Positions 26,417 through 35,624 of a stretch of 64,000 bases of DNA are shown in pieces. The position numbers were made by a program, and so were the translations under genes. The notes under the pieces were generated by a model that searched no databases, was not told the origin of the DNA, and was given only the letters and a program-made list of their open reading frames with translations. The stretch is from CAYNWK01 sp964400875 (GTDB lineage Bacteria; Chloroflexota; Anaerolineae; Anaerolineales; UBA4823), in the NCBI GenBank assembly GCA_964400875.1, contig CAYNWK010000002.1, positions 58,606 through 122,605 on the forward strand, given 5' to 3'. How positions within the stretch are numbered: the stretch's first letter is position 1; each line of letters starts with the position of its first letter.

Positions 26417-26488
26417 CAAATACCATCTATCTTCATGGCTAACTGCAAGTTTGACGAGCAATTAGCGGCGTCTTGAGTCCTGGCGGAC

Positions 26489-26917
26489 TTATCCTGCCTG
26501 GACCTTAATGACCTTGGGCCGGTGAGCCTCGGCTTTGGGAACGCGCAGGGTGAAGATGCCGTTGCTCAGGCTGGCTTCGGCTTTCGTCGCGTCCAAATCA
26601 GTGGGCAGCGTGATTACACGGCTGAAACGACCAGAGGGTAATTCGCATGCCAGGAATTTGGCCTCCTCTTCGCCGGAATCAAACTCACCCCGGATGGTCA
26701 CCGTGTTGTTGATAATTTCAACGTTGATGTCATCGGCTTCCAGCCCAGGCACCATAGCCTGGATCTCGTAAGCATCGTCCTGCGCGATAACATCGACAGC
26801 CAGGAGCATCTCGCGTTCACCGGTCTCGTTATCCGGGAAGTTCTCTTCGAACAGGCGATTCACGGCCTCGCGCATGCGGTTCATCCTGCGGTAGGGGGAA
26901 ATGTACATGGTCATCAT
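26489..26917 (-). CDS. Small heat-shock protein Hsp20
   Basis: The 142-residue product has the alpha-crystallin domain (about 38-140) with DINVEIINNTVTIRGEF, the ELPSGRFSRVITLP segment and the SNGIFTLRVPK strand ending in the AxxxGxL-like close. It is an ATP-independent holdase that forms oligomers. AGGAG lies 9 nt before the first of three clustered Met codons (MMTM). Its own terminator lies downstream. No CIRCE operator was found upstream. Confidence 0.92.
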   Translation of the reverse strand: MMTMYISPYRRMNRMREAVNRLFEENFPDNETGEREMLLAVDVIAQDDAYEIQAMVPGLEADDINVEIINNTVTIRGEFDSGEEEAKFLACELPSGRFSRVITLPTDLDATKAEASLSNGIFTLRVPKAEAHRPKVIKVQAG

Positions 26918-26960
26918 CAGCTTTTCTCCTGTTTGGTATAGTTCGTACTTCGATACTGGC

Positions 26961-26995
26961 AGATCTTACGCATTAGGAGGAGGGTTGGGGGTTCT
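26961..26995 (-). repeat. Partial TTACGCA MITE (copy 4)
   Basis: AGATCTTACGCATTAGGAGGAGGG matches, nearly base for base, the reverse complement of the right end of the copy at 55829. The other end is lost. Nothing else is recognisable in the 26918-27158 gap. Confidence 0.5.
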
Positions 26996-27158
26996 CCACT
27001 TGCTTGATTGCACGTTAATCGTAAACTGTCAATGTAAGATTAACGCAAACACAGTATCAGAGAAATACAAACATTCGATCAGCAATATATGAACGTAAAT
27101 TCGTTTATTCGACTGTTGGGGAAGAGCTGAATTGAAGCCGCGCTCCCACGCGATAAAG

Positions 27159-27914
27159 CTACCAGGAGCGTTCGGCGACGAGGATCAGGTGCGGGGATTT
27201 TTCAGTGTACTCCGCGCCGTCGAAATCCCCATAGGTGGCGATTGGCTTCATCCCAGCATTGCGCAGGTCGGCCAGGTAAATGTCGATAGAAGCCAGATTG
27301 TGCTCGGCCATCGAAGTAACCCGCTGAACACGCCCATCCAATAACAAGTGATCGTAATGCCAGCTCAACCGGAAGCTTTGGTCTGTTCTTTGCCACTCGC
27401 AACTGACCTGGACGACGTTTCCGGTGATCGGATGAGAGATGAATTCATCTATCTCTGGTTCTCCTCTTGCCGGCAAACGCGCCAATAATGCCGGATTCGG
27501 CATGCTGGCAGAGAAAACACCTCCCAAGCTCAGATGCTCTCTCAAGACGATCAGCACCTCTCGCCGTGTCTCGTCGAACAGGGTGCTCAACATGTTGCAC
27601 GGGAAAAGGATCAACGGAAAATGCGTGTTCAGATGGAAGTCTCTCAGATCGGCTTGAAATAGATTCACCAAACCGGTCAACGCCGGTGGGGTATGGGTAC
27701 GTACTAACTGGAGCATGGCGAAATCCCGGTCCAGACCAAAGACGCGATGACCATCTCGCGCCAGCGGGATCAGCACCCGACCGCTCCCACAGCCCAGCTC
27801 CAGGACGGGGTCTCCGTACAACTCGGCGAGTCCCTTCCAGAAGATCAGATCCTCGTAATAATTACTGTGGTGAGCGTCGAATAATTGAGCGAATACCGGC
27901 TCAGATGGGGTCAT
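27159..27914 (-). CDS. Class I SAM-dependent methyltransferase
   Basis: The 251-residue product has the SAM-binding motif I VLELGCGSGRVLIPLA (about 37-52) followed by the acidic loop VFGLDRD and the strand-rich C-terminal half (YTEKSPHLILVAERSW). Substrate cannot be assigned; the second half resembles uncharacterised methyltransferases acting on small molecules. A TATAAT box with AAGGACG ribosome site lies upstream on the reverse strand (about 27950 to 27925). It diverges from the tRNA-Pro gene. Confidence 0.82.
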   Translation of the reverse strand: MTPSEPVFAQLFDAHHSNYYEDLIFWKGLAELYGDPVLELGCGSGRVLIPLARDGHRVFGLDRDFAMLQLVRTHTPPALTGLVNLFQADLRDFHLNTHFPLILFPCNMLSTLFDETRREVLIVLREHLSLGGVFSASMPNPALLARLPARGEPEIDEFISHPITGNVVQVSCEWQRTDQSFRLSWHYDHLLLDGRVQRVTSMAEHNLASIDIYLADLRNAGMKPIATYGDFDGAEYTEKSPHLILVAERSW

Positions 27915-27949
27915 GGCATTTCGACTCGTCCTTGACTGGTGTGCCTGGT

Positions 27950-27955
27950 CAGGAT
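27950..27955 (-). promoter_or_regulatory. -10 box of the methyltransferase promoter
   Basis: TATAAT on the reverse strand, about 36 nt before the ATG at 27914. A start here leaves a leader of roughly 25-30 nt with an AAGGAC ribosome site. Confidence 0.45.
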
Positions 27956-27970
27956 TATACTCTCAGCGTC

Positions 27971-28043
27971 CGGGGTGTAGCGCAGATGGTAGCGCGCCGC
28001 GTTTGGGACGCGGAGGTCAGCGGTTCAAGTCCGCTCACCCCGA
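27971..28043 (+). tRNA. tRNA-Pro (anticodon TGG)
   Basis: Cloverleaf read directly: acceptor CGGGGTG pairs with CACCCCG, anticodon stem CCGCG/CGCGG encloses TTTGGGA, giving anticodon TGG (reads CCA). The T arm has GGTTCAAGTCC. Discriminator base A; CCA is not encoded. Confidence 0.92.
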
Positions 28044-28286
28044 CTATGAAGACGTGATGCATAAGACGTGTATGACCCAAAGAAAATGCACGGTTTATGC
28101 CTCACGTTTTCTGTTATCTTGACAATGCACGCGCGCCCGTTATCATCATAGCGTTGGTATAATTTCTTCGTCGAGGTCTTTGCAGTTGGATCGAGTTTTT
28201 TGGCAGGATACTTGCACGCTAATTCCGTAGCTGCGTTGCCAGATGCTCGAACATCCACGCCATCGAAAACAAAACAGGAGGAAGCC

Positions 28287-29054
28287 ATGAGAGTAATTGA
28301 AACAGGCGTCACCGACACCGCGGAGGAAAAACCTCATGGTATCCTGGACCGTTTGAACGATCTATGGAAATTCGGCTTAGCCTGGGAACAGGACCGACAA
28401 GCCAAAGACGAGCTGATCGCCGAATTGCGTAAGCGCCTGGACAATAAATACATGTTGGTGACCGACGTCACCCTACCGGGGCTCGAGATTCCCATTCCAA
28501 TGGTCCTGGTCGGCCCCACCGGTATACAGGTGATCTATGCCAGCGCGTTGAAGGGCGTTTACCGTGCGAAAAATGACACCTGGTCGGTGATGGATAACCG
28601 CAGCCACCGCTTCAAACCGGCCCAACCCAATTTGATCGCCCGCACTCTGCTGATGACTCGCGCGATTGAAACTTATCTTTCCGGTCAGGGTTTCCACACT
28701 GACGACGCCGAATCGGTGCTATTCCTTTCCCAACCCGGCATCCACGTCGATTCGATCCGCCCTACCGTTCGTGTGGTACAGGCCGACGGGCTCGACCGCT
28801 ACGTTTCGGGTATCCTGCAGAATCGACAGGAGTTAGATCAGAGCGAAATAAGTCAAATCGCCGAGACTTTAGCAGAACCGGCCTTCGATCCCAGCGAAAC
28901 GATGGCTTCTGGAGCCGACTCCCCCTGGCAGCTTAATTTCTCACTTGCCGGTCTTACCCTGCCGCGCTGGCAGTGGTTGACTTTAGGCGTGATGGGGTTG
29001 ATCGAGATCTGCCTCATGGCGGGCTTTTTACTCATCGTATTCAACAACCTGTAA
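28287..29054 (+). CDS. NERD-like domain protein with C-terminal membrane anchor
   Basis: The 255-residue protein has an N-terminal helix, then a NERD-like alpha/beta stretch: KYMLVTDVTLPG, MVLVGPTGIQVIYASALKGVYR, resembling the conserved LPGxxxxIDHLVVGPxGVFVIETKxxxG of nuclease-related domains. The Glu and Lys expected in the active strand are replaced (VIYASALKG), so nuclease activity is doubtful. One transmembrane helix lies at the C-terminus (about 232-254). The start is set at 28287 because AGGAGG lies 5 nt upstream. It is followed by a GT2 gene 22 bp later. Assignment is tentative. Confidence 0.55.
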   Translation: MRVIETGVTDTAEEKPHGILDRLNDLWKFGLAWEQDRQAKDELIAELRKRLDNKYMLVTDVTLPGLEIPIPMVLVGPTGIQVIYASALKGVYRAKNDTWSVMDNRSHRFKPAQPNLIARTLLMTRAIETYLSGQGFHTDDAESVLFLSQPGIHVDSIRPTVRVVQADGLDRYVSGILQNRQELDQSEISQIAETLAEPAFDPSETMASGADSPWQLNFSLAGLTLPRWQWLTLGVMGLIEICLMAGFLLIVFNNL

Positions 29055-29076
29055 ACCTTGGATCGAAGCCAGACTA

Positions 29077-29808
29077 TTGCCAAGCCCTTTCCTTTCGATC
29101 GTCATCCCGGCATATAATGAAGAACACCGCCTGCCCAAGACACTTGAGCAGGTGTTCGCCTTTTTAGAGACCCAGACGTATCGAGCCGAGGTTTTTGTGG
29201 TTGAAAACGGCAGCCAGGACCGGACGTTGGATATCGCCCGAGCCTTCTCGGAAAAGTATCCGCAGCTCTGTGTCTTGCGCGAAGAAGCGCGCGGCAAGGG
29301 TTTGGCTGTCAAACGGGGAATGCTAGCAGCCAGCGGTGAATATCGTTTCATGTGCGACGCAGATTTCTCCATGCCGGTCGGAGAAATCAACCGCTTCTTA
29401 CCCCCGGCTTTGGAAGATGTGGATATCGCCATCGCTTCGCGAGAAGCGCCGGGCGCAGTGCGTTATAACGAACCGCATTATCGCCATTTTGTCGGCCGCG
29501 CCTTCAACGCCCTGATCCGCATCTTCGCCCTGCCTGGACTTCAAGACACCCAGTGCGGCTTCAAATGCTTTCACCGCTCGGCTGTGGAGACCTTGTTCCC
29601 TAAGCAGACCATCGACGGGTGGTCTTTCGACGTCGAGATCCTCTTCATAGCCCAGAAGTACGGTTACCGCATCGAAGAGCTGCCCATACCCTGGTATTTC
29701 AATCCCGACAGCCACATCAGCGTTTTCAAAGATTCCCTGAAGATGGCCTGGGACTTGTTCGTGATCCGCTGGAACGACCTGCGAGGCAGGTATGCGCCTC
29801 AGCGTTGA
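29077..29808 (+). CDS. Family 2 glycosyltransferase (dolichyl-phosphate-sugar type)
   Basis: The 243-residue GT-A protein begins FLSIVIPAYNEEHRLPKTL, has VENGSQDRT and the metal-binding DAD in MCDADFSMP (about 91-99), and the LQDTQCGFKCFHRSA acceptor-side motif found in DPM/ALG5-type enzymes. It would move a sugar from a nucleotide donor to a polyprenyl phosphate. The start is a TTG at 29077 because the conserved strand begins only 5 residues later. The gene overlaps rnhB by 17 bp. Confidence 0.85.
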   Translation: MPSPFLSIVIPAYNEEHRLPKTLEQVFAFLETQTYRAEVFVVENGSQDRTLDIARAFSEKYPQLCVLREEARGKGLAVKRGMLAASGEYRFMCDADFSMPVGEINRFLPPALEDVDIAIASREAPGAVRYNEPHYRHFVGRAFNALIRIFALPGLQDTQCGFKCFHRSAVETLFPKQTIDGWSFDVEILFIAQKYGYRIEELPIPWYFNPDSHISVFKDSLKMAWDLFVIRWNDLRGRYAPQR

Positions 29809-30466
29809 CCCCAGCCTGGTGCCGGCGGTGCCGGAACTGCGTTTTGAAGACGCCTTGTGGTCCCAAGGCGTCGAACTCATCGCCGGTCTGGATGAGGTGG
29901 GCCGCGGGGCGCTGGCCGGACCGGTCGCAGTCGGCGCCGTGATCCTGCTCCAGGGTCCTGACCTGCAGGACAACTTGACCGGCGTGCGCGATTCCAAGGT
30001 GATGACCCCACGGCAAAGGGAGCATTGGAGCGAGCGCATCCAGCGCATAGCGCTCGCCTGGAGTATCGGTTACGCATCCAACCAGGAGATCGACCGGTTC
30101 GGCATCCTGCCCGCCACGCACCTGGCGGCTCGGCGCGCCCTGGCGGCGCTCGACCCGCACCCCGAGCACCTGCTATTGGATTACTTGCTGCTGCCCGATC
30201 ACCCGGGACCGCAAACCGCGCTGGTCAAAGGAGATGCTCGATCGCTGAGCATCGCCGCGGCATCCGTTTTGGCGAAAACTTCCCGCGATGCGTTGATGCG
30301 CGACCTCGATGGAGCCTTCCCCAACTACGGCTTCGGACGGCATAAAGGCTACGCTACAGCGGAACATTTCCGATGCCTGGACCGATTCGGCCCTTCCCCG
30401 GTGCACCGCATGAGCTTCTCCCCTTGCGTCTTGGCTGCGCCAGGCCAGGCAAGCCAAACTCCGTAG
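29792..30466 (+). CDS. rnhB: Ribonuclease HII
   Basis: The 224-residue enzyme has the RNase HII signature GLDEVGRGALAGP (about 32-44) carrying the Asp-Glu pair, the later Asp in LLLDYLL (about 130) and KGDARSLSIAAASVLAKTSRD. It cleaves RNA in RNA-DNA hybrids, mainly at single ribonucleotides. The start overlaps the glycosyltransferase by 17 bp, so the two are probably co-translated. Confidence 0.92.
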   Translation: MRLSVDPSLVPAVPELRFEDALWSQGVELIAGLDEVGRGALAGPVAVGAVILLQGPDLQDNLTGVRDSKVMTPRQREHWSERIQRIALAWSIGYASNQEIDRFGILPATHLAARRALAALDPHPEHLLLDYLLLPDHPGPQTALVKGDARSLSIAAASVLAKTSRDALMRDLDGAFPNYGFGRHKGYATAEHFRCLDRFGPSPVHRMSFSPCVLAAPGQASQTP

Positions 30467-30487
30467 TTCAATTTCAAGGAGCTTTTA

Positions 30488-32383
30488 ATGAGCGAAGTTA
30501 TTCAGCGACAATATGGATTATGGGACAGCCCGATTTCCCCGATCAGCCTTGCCCGAGGGATCAGCTTTTCAGACGTCGCCTGGAACCAGGACGGCGCCTT
30601 AGTCTGGCGGGAGAACAGGTCAGATCGGAGCGTGCTCGTCGTCCAAGGGGCTCGAGGTGAAGCCCATCGGGATCTGAATAACGATTATTCCACCCGTGCC
30701 AAGGTAGGTTACGGTGGCGGCGACTTCACCGTTGGGCATGACCAAATTTACTTCGCTGAAGAGGAGAGCGGCAGACTTTTCAAGCAAGCCATTGATTCCG
30801 GACCAGCCCGGCCGATAACGCCGGCGTTCGGCCATTTTGCCTCCCCTGCGCTTTCCCCAGATGGAAAATGGCTGCTTTTCGTACACAGCTACGAACGCAA
30901 GGACTGCGTCGGCATTGTCGACGCGAGTGGTGAACTCTGGCCGGGCAAGCTCATCTCGGGAGATGATTTTTACATGCAGCCGGTCTGGCACCCGGACGGC
31001 GAGCGCTTTGCCTGGATCGCCTGGAACCACCCGAACATGCCCTGGGAAGGGACCTATCTGCAGCTTGGTAAACTCGAGTTCCGTGAAAAGGGGGTGCCAA
31101 GTTTGGTCGAGAATCGAACTATTGCCGGGGATCAGCACGTCTCGATTTTCCAACCTCAATTTTCCCCGGATGGGCGCTATATTGCTTATGTTTCGGATGC
31201 GACCGGCTGGTGGCAGTTGTATCTTCACCCCCTGGATGGCGGTGAAGCGCGGCAGCTCACCAGCGAGCCAGCCGACCACGGCCTGCCCGCCTGGGTGCAG
31301 GGTATGCGCACCCACGCGTTCAGCCCGGATGGAAAATTTATCTACTTCATCCGCAACCAGGAAGGCTTCGCCAGCGTGTGGCGTATCGCGATCGCAAGCG
31401 GATCGCAGGAACGACTGCCCATCGAGGAAGCCTACACTTGGTTGGAACAGATCGCCGTCTCGCCTGAAGACGGCCGCCTCGCGCTGGTGGCCTCCGGCGA
31501 CCGGACGCCGCCGCGGGTGATCACTTACCAGCCCGGTCAGGGAGTGCAGGTCATGCAGCGCGGCACACCGGAAGACGTCTCCTCTGAAGCCTACTCACCG
31601 GTAGAGGCGATCTCGTGGCAGAGCCTGGACGGGGAAACCGCCTACGGCTTGTTCTACCCGGCGCACAACCCTCGCTTTAAAGGGCCGGGGGGGACCCCTC
31701 CTTTGATCGTCAGCATCCACGGCGGGCCAACCAGCCAGGCGCGGGCCAGCTTCAACCCGCGCGCCCAGTTTTTCGCGACCCGAGGTTACGCTGTCTTAGA
31801 AGTCAATTATCGGGGTAGCACCGGCTACGGCCGCGAATACTGGCGAGCGCTGAATGGAAATTGGGGAATTTACGATGTGGAAGACGCCGTCAGCGGAGCC
31901 CGCCACCTGGCAAGCACTGGTAAAGCCGATGGCGAGCGGCTGGTGATCATGGGCGGCAGCGCCGGGGGTTTCACCGTCCTGCAAGCGCTGGAAGACTACC
32001 CGGGAACTTTCCGGACCGGCGTTTGCGCCTATGGCGTGGCTAACCAGTTTACCCTGGTGGCGGATACCCATAAATTTGAGGAACGGTATTCGGATTCTCT
32101 GCTGGGTCCGTTGCCGGAAGCGGCGGATCTCTACCGTGAGCGTTCCCCCCTTTTCCACAGCGAGAAAATCCGGGACGCGATCATCGTTTTCCAGGGGGAA
32201 GAAGATCAGGTCGTCCCGCAAGCTCAATCCGATGAGATTGTCGCTTCACTGGAACGCCAGGGGGTCCCGCACGAATATCACCTCTACCCCGGAGAGGGTC
32301 ATGGCTTCCGAAAGACGGAGACCATCGAAAACTACTACCAGGCGGTGGTTAGGTTTCTCCAGCAGCACGTTATCTATGCTTGA
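30488..32383 (+). CDS. S9 family prolyl oligopeptidase (dipeptidyl/acylaminoacyl peptidase type)
   Basis: The 631-residue cytoplasmic-type enzyme has an N-terminal beta-propeller with WD40-like PD40 repeats (for example FSPDGRYIAYVSD, FSPDGKFIYFI) to about residue 370, then an alpha/beta hydrolase domain with Ser491 (GGSAGGF), Asp573 (EEDQVVP) and His605 (GEGHGF). It cleaves short peptides. AAGGAG lies 7 nt before the ATG. No signal peptide is visible. Confidence 0.92.
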   Translation: MSEVIQRQYGLWDSPISPISLARGISFSDVAWNQDGALVWRENRSDRSVLVVQGARGEAHRDLNNDYSTRAKVGYGGGDFTVGHDQIYFAEEESGRLFKQAIDSGPARPITPAFGHFASPALSPDGKWLLFVHSYERKDCVGIVDASGELWPGKLISGDDFYMQPVWHPDGERFAWIAWNHPNMPWEGTYLQLGKLEFREKGVPSLVENRTIAGDQHVSIFQPQFSPDGRYIAYVSDATGWWQLYLHPLDGGEARQLTSEPADHGLPAWVQGMRTHAFSPDGKFIYFIRNQEGFASVWRIAIASGSQERLPIEEAYTWLEQIAVSPEDGRLALVASGDRTPPRVITYQPGQGVQVMQRGTPEDVSSEAYSPVEAISWQSLDGETAYGLFYPAHNPRFKGPGGTPPLIVSIHGGPTSQARASFNPRAQFFATRGYAVLEVNYRGSTGYGREYWRALNGNWGIYDVEDAVSGARHLASTGKADGERLVIMGGSAGGFTVLQALEDYPGTFRTGVCAYGVANQFTLVADTHKFEERYSDSLLGPLPEAADLYRERSPLFHSEKIRDAIIVFQGEEDQVVPQAQSDEIVASLERQGVPHEYHLYPGEGHGFRKTETIENYYQAVVRFLQQHVIYA

Positions 32384-32401
32384 GAGCTGCCAACCGGGAT
32401 T

Positions 32402-35278
32402 TCAGACGCGACGATCGCGCAGGCGCAGAAGGTACTTGGTCAATTCTTCGGATAACGCTGGAATCAACGCCAACCCAACGACCATCCCCCACTCAAACCA
32501 GCTCAGAAAATGGGTGTTAAAGATTGGCTGTAGGAAGGGCACGTTGACCACCAGCGCTAACAATATCAGTGAAAGGCCGACAGCGTACTGCATGTAGCGG
32601 TTCGAAAAGATCCCCAAGCGGATAAGTGACAGCCTCTCAGAACGTACCGTGTAAGCCCGGAAGAGCTCGCATAAAGAGAGAGTCACAAAGGCCATCGTTT
32701 CCGCGGTCTGGACCTCGACCCCATGCCAGTCATATTGCAAAACAGCTTGAAGAGGGTTCATTCCTGCGGTAACTAATCCATTGGCGTTCAAATACCAAAT
32801 TAATCCTAGCGTGAATGCGAACAGCACCGCGGTCGTTTGAGTGATCGTTTGGATGCCGATCCCCAGCCGCATCGTGCGGTTGATGATCGGCTCTTCCGGC
32901 GGACGCGGTGGTTGATCCATAGCATCGGCGTCGCCGGCTTCCATGGCAAGCGCCAGGGCTGGCGCGCCGTCTGTGAGCAGGTTGAGCCATAAGAGCTGGA
33001 TCACGGTGAGCGGTGAGGGCAATCCGGCGAGTGTCGCCAGGAAGATAATCATGATCTCCGCCACGTTCGAAGAGAGCAAAAAAAAGACAAACTTGCGGAT
33101 GTTGGCGTAGATAATGCGCCCCTGTTCCACCGCGGAAACGATGCTGGCGTAATTGTCGTCAGTCAGCACCATATCGGCGCTCTCTTTGGCGACGTCCGTG
33201 CCGGTGATGCCCATCGCCACCCCGATATCGGCGCGTTTGATCGCCGGCGCATCATTGACGCCATCTCCGGTCATCGCCACCACCTGCTGTCGAGCCCGCA
33301 AGGATTCGACGATGCGCATCTTGTGTTCCGGCGAAACCCGGGCGAACACATCGGTAAAGGCTACCTCCCGCTTCAGAGTATCGTCGTCCATCAGGTTCAG
33401 TTCCGGTCCGGTGAGCACCTGGTGACCCGGTTCGAGCAGGTGGATCGATTCGGCGATCGCCCGGGCAGTTTGCGGAAAATCGCCGGTGATCATCACCGTG
33501 CGTACCCCCGCCCGGCGAGCGGTCTCCAGCGCAGGTATGACTTCAGGCCGGGGCGGGTCGATCATCCCGATCAACCCGACGAACACCAGGTCTTTCTCCA
33601 GCACATCGGCATCCGTCTCCTCGGGAAGTTCTGAAGAGACTTTATACGCCACCCCCAGCACCCGCAGGGCGTCCTGGGTCAGTGTATCGTTGGCAGCCAG
33701 GATACGCATGCGCAGGTCTTCGTCAAGGGGAGCGATATGATCGTCCATCTGTTGGTAATAACCGCAAGAATCCAGGACCAAATCCGGCGCGCCTTTGACC
33801 GTGACCGCGTGCCACTCTTGCTCGTGCCCATCGTAGAACGGTGAGATATCTTGCGGGTCGATATCCTTCAGTAGGTGGATGGTCAGCATGCGCTTGCGGG
33901 CCGAATCGAAAGGGATCTCCTGCACGCGCGGATATGCCTTACGCAGCCTGGGAAGATGGGCGCCGGCTTTGGCGACAGCGACCAATAACGCGCCTTCGGT
34001 CGGATCCCCGACCATACGGTAGGCGCTCTCGGCTTCCGGTGAGCCGCCGATCTCCAGATCAGCGTCATTATTAAGTGCCGCTACCCATAGGGCAGTCAGC
34101 GCGGCGGGATATTCTTCCAAGCTGACTTCGCTGCCGTTGATCGAGAACTTTCCTACCGGGACATATCCGATGCCAGAGATATCGAAGTTTTCGCCGTCGA
34201 CCCACAAACGTGTGACGGTCATCTCGTTCTGAGTCAATGTGCCGGTTTTATCCGAACAGATCACGGTCGCTGAGCCCAGGGTTTCCACAGACGAAAGCCG
34301 CCGGATCAGAGCATGGCGCTTGATCATCTCCCGCATGCCCAGTGCCAGGCTGATGGTCACCACCGCAGGAAGCCCCTCGGGTACCGCTGCGATCGCCAGG
34401 CTGACGGCGAGCAAGAACATTTCCAAAGGATCGTTGCCTCGCAGCCAACCGACCGCGAAAACCAATCCACATACCGTCAACGCAGCCCAACCAAGGGTGC
34501 GTCCCAGACCGTCCAGGCGGCGCTGGAGTGGGGTCGGCTCTTGCTGTACCGATTGCAGCATTTCGGCGATCATGCCGATCTGGGTGCGCATCCCTGTGCC
34601 AACCACCACCCCGCGTCCCCGACCGTAATTGACCAGCGTTCCCATAAACGCGGTGTTCTTACGATCTCCCAGGGGAATGTCCGCTTCCAGATTCACGGAT
34701 GAGTCTTTTTGCACCGGGACCGATTCGCCGGTCAGGGCAGCTTCGTCCACACGCAGGTTGACTGCCTCCAGCAGGCGCAAATCCGCAGGGACGTAATTGC
34801 CTGACTCCAGCAAGACGACGTCGCCCGGGACCAGCTCCCGGGAGGGGACCACCTGCCGCGAGCCATCCCGGATCACGTCAGCATCGGGAGCAGCCAGCTG
34901 CCGCAGCGCCGCCAGGGCCTGTTCGGCGCGCCGTTCTTGGATAACGCCCAGCGCAGCGTTCAGTACGACGATCGCCAAGATCGCAGCGGCTTCGACGTAT
35001 TCACCTAACAGGGCGGAGATTATACAGGCGACGATCAGCAGAATAACGACGAAGTTATTGAACTGCTCCCAAAGCATCTCCCAAAAAGTAACGCCCGGCG
35101 CTTCTTGGAGCTGGTTGGGGCCTAATTCAGCCAGACGGGAAGCAGCTTCATCCCGGGTGAGACCATTTTCGAAACGGGTGGCTAACTTGCTTACCACCTG
35201 CTCTTTATCCAGAGCATGCCAGGAATGCCCATTCCGGTCCGACTGGATCAGCTGAGGAGAAAATTTGCTTACGCTCAT
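32402..35278 (-). CDS. P-type Ca2+-transporting ATPase
   Basis: The 958-residue P2A-type ATPase has TGES (actuator domain), phosphorylation site DKTGT with Asp343, GDGVND in the hinge, and a full set of transmembrane helices. Three Ca2+-binding motifs of SERCA site II are kept: PEGLPA in M4, SSNVAE in M5 and NLLTDG in M6. It exports Ca2+ from the cytoplasm. An extended -10 box (TGCTATAAT, reverse strand) lies about 115 nt upstream of the ATG. The gene converges with the S9 peptidase gene (18 bp between stops) and diverges from icd. Confidence 0.92.
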   Translation of the reverse strand: MSVSKFSPQLIQSDRNGHSWHALDKEQVVSKLATRFENGLTRDEAASRLAELGPNQLQEAPGVTFWEMLWEQFNNFVVILLIVACIISALLGEYVEAAAILAIVVLNAALGVIQERRAEQALAALRQLAAPDADVIRDGSRQVVPSRELVPGDVVLLESGNYVPADLRLLEAVNLRVDEAALTGESVPVQKDSSVNLEADIPLGDRKNTAFMGTLVNYGRGRGVVVGTGMRTQIGMIAEMLQSVQQEPTPLQRRLDGLGRTLGWAALTVCGLVFAVGWLRGNDPLEMFLLAVSLAIAAVPEGLPAVVTISLALGMREMIKRHALIRRLSSVETLGSATVICSDKTGTLTQNEMTVTRLWVDGENFDISGIGYVPVGKFSINGSEVSLEEYPAALTALWVAALNNDADLEIGGSPEAESAYRMVGDPTEGALLVAVAKAGAHLPRLRKAYPRVQEIPFDSARKRMLTIHLLKDIDPQDISPFYDGHEQEWHAVTVKGAPDLVLDSCGYYQQMDDHIAPLDEDLRMRILAANDTLTQDALRVLGVAYKVSSELPEETDADVLEKDLVFVGLIGMIDPPRPEVIPALETARRAGVRTVMITGDFPQTARAIAESIHLLEPGHQVLTGPELNLMDDDTLKREVAFTDVFARVSPEHKMRIVESLRARQQVVAMTGDGVNDAPAIKRADIGVAMGITGTDVAKESADMVLTDDNYASIVSAVEQGRIIYANIRKFVFFLLSSNVAEIMIIFLATLAGLPSPLTVIQLLWLNLLTDGAPALALAMEAGDADAMDQPPRPPEEPIINRTMRLGIGIQTITQTTAVLFAFTLGLIWYLNANGLVTAGMNPLQAVLQYDWHGVEVQTAETMAFVTLSLCELFRAYTVRSERLSLIRLGIFSNRYMQYAVGLSLILLALVVNVPFLQPIFNTHFLSWFEWGMVVGLALIPALSEELTKYLLRLRDRRV

Positions 35279-35391
35279 GTAAGGGTTTTCATTTTCCTAA
35301 TGATTCTAGAAGGGTTCGTTGCCTTCGACCAGACTTTCACACTGGGTCTTTTGACAGTGAAAAAAACTGATTTACTTGCTCAAAATTATAG

Positions 35392-35404
35392 CACGCGGCG
35401 CAGT
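35392..35404 (-). promoter_or_regulatory. Extended -10 promoter of the Ca2+ ATPase gene
   Basis: Reverse strand GTGCTATAATTTT. A perfect copy in the other orientation lies at 35485-35497 ahead of icd, so the two promoters form a 13-bp inverted repeat about 80 bp apart. Confidence 0.55.
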
Positions 35405-35484
35405 TCACAATCGCTGTTGCGATGGATCGTCCCTGGGGGTTGCCGTGGCGAAGAGGACCGGTTGCCTGAGCCCGGCGACCAGCC

Positions 35485-35497
35485 GTGCTATAATTTT
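35485..35497 (+). promoter_or_regulatory. Extended -10 promoter of icd
   Basis: Forward strand GTGCTATAATTTT with TGC before TATAAT (35489-35494). A TTGCCT lies 21 bp upstream, too far for a standard -35. The icd ATG is about 130 nt downstream. The 35279-35624 gap holds only these two promoters. Confidence 0.6.
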
Positions 35498-35624
35498 TGC
35501 ATCACCAAATGATGAACGGATTCTGCGCATTGGGCGATTGGGCGCCGGTAGAATAGGAATCACCAGGCGCCGCATCCCTGACTGTGTAAGACCTCAAGAA
35601 AAAACTGCGAACAGGAGCGCTCTA

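Noticed and set aside
26918..27130. CIRCE operator for hsp20
   Set aside because: No TTAGCACTC-N9-GAGTGCTAA type repeat is present on either strand.
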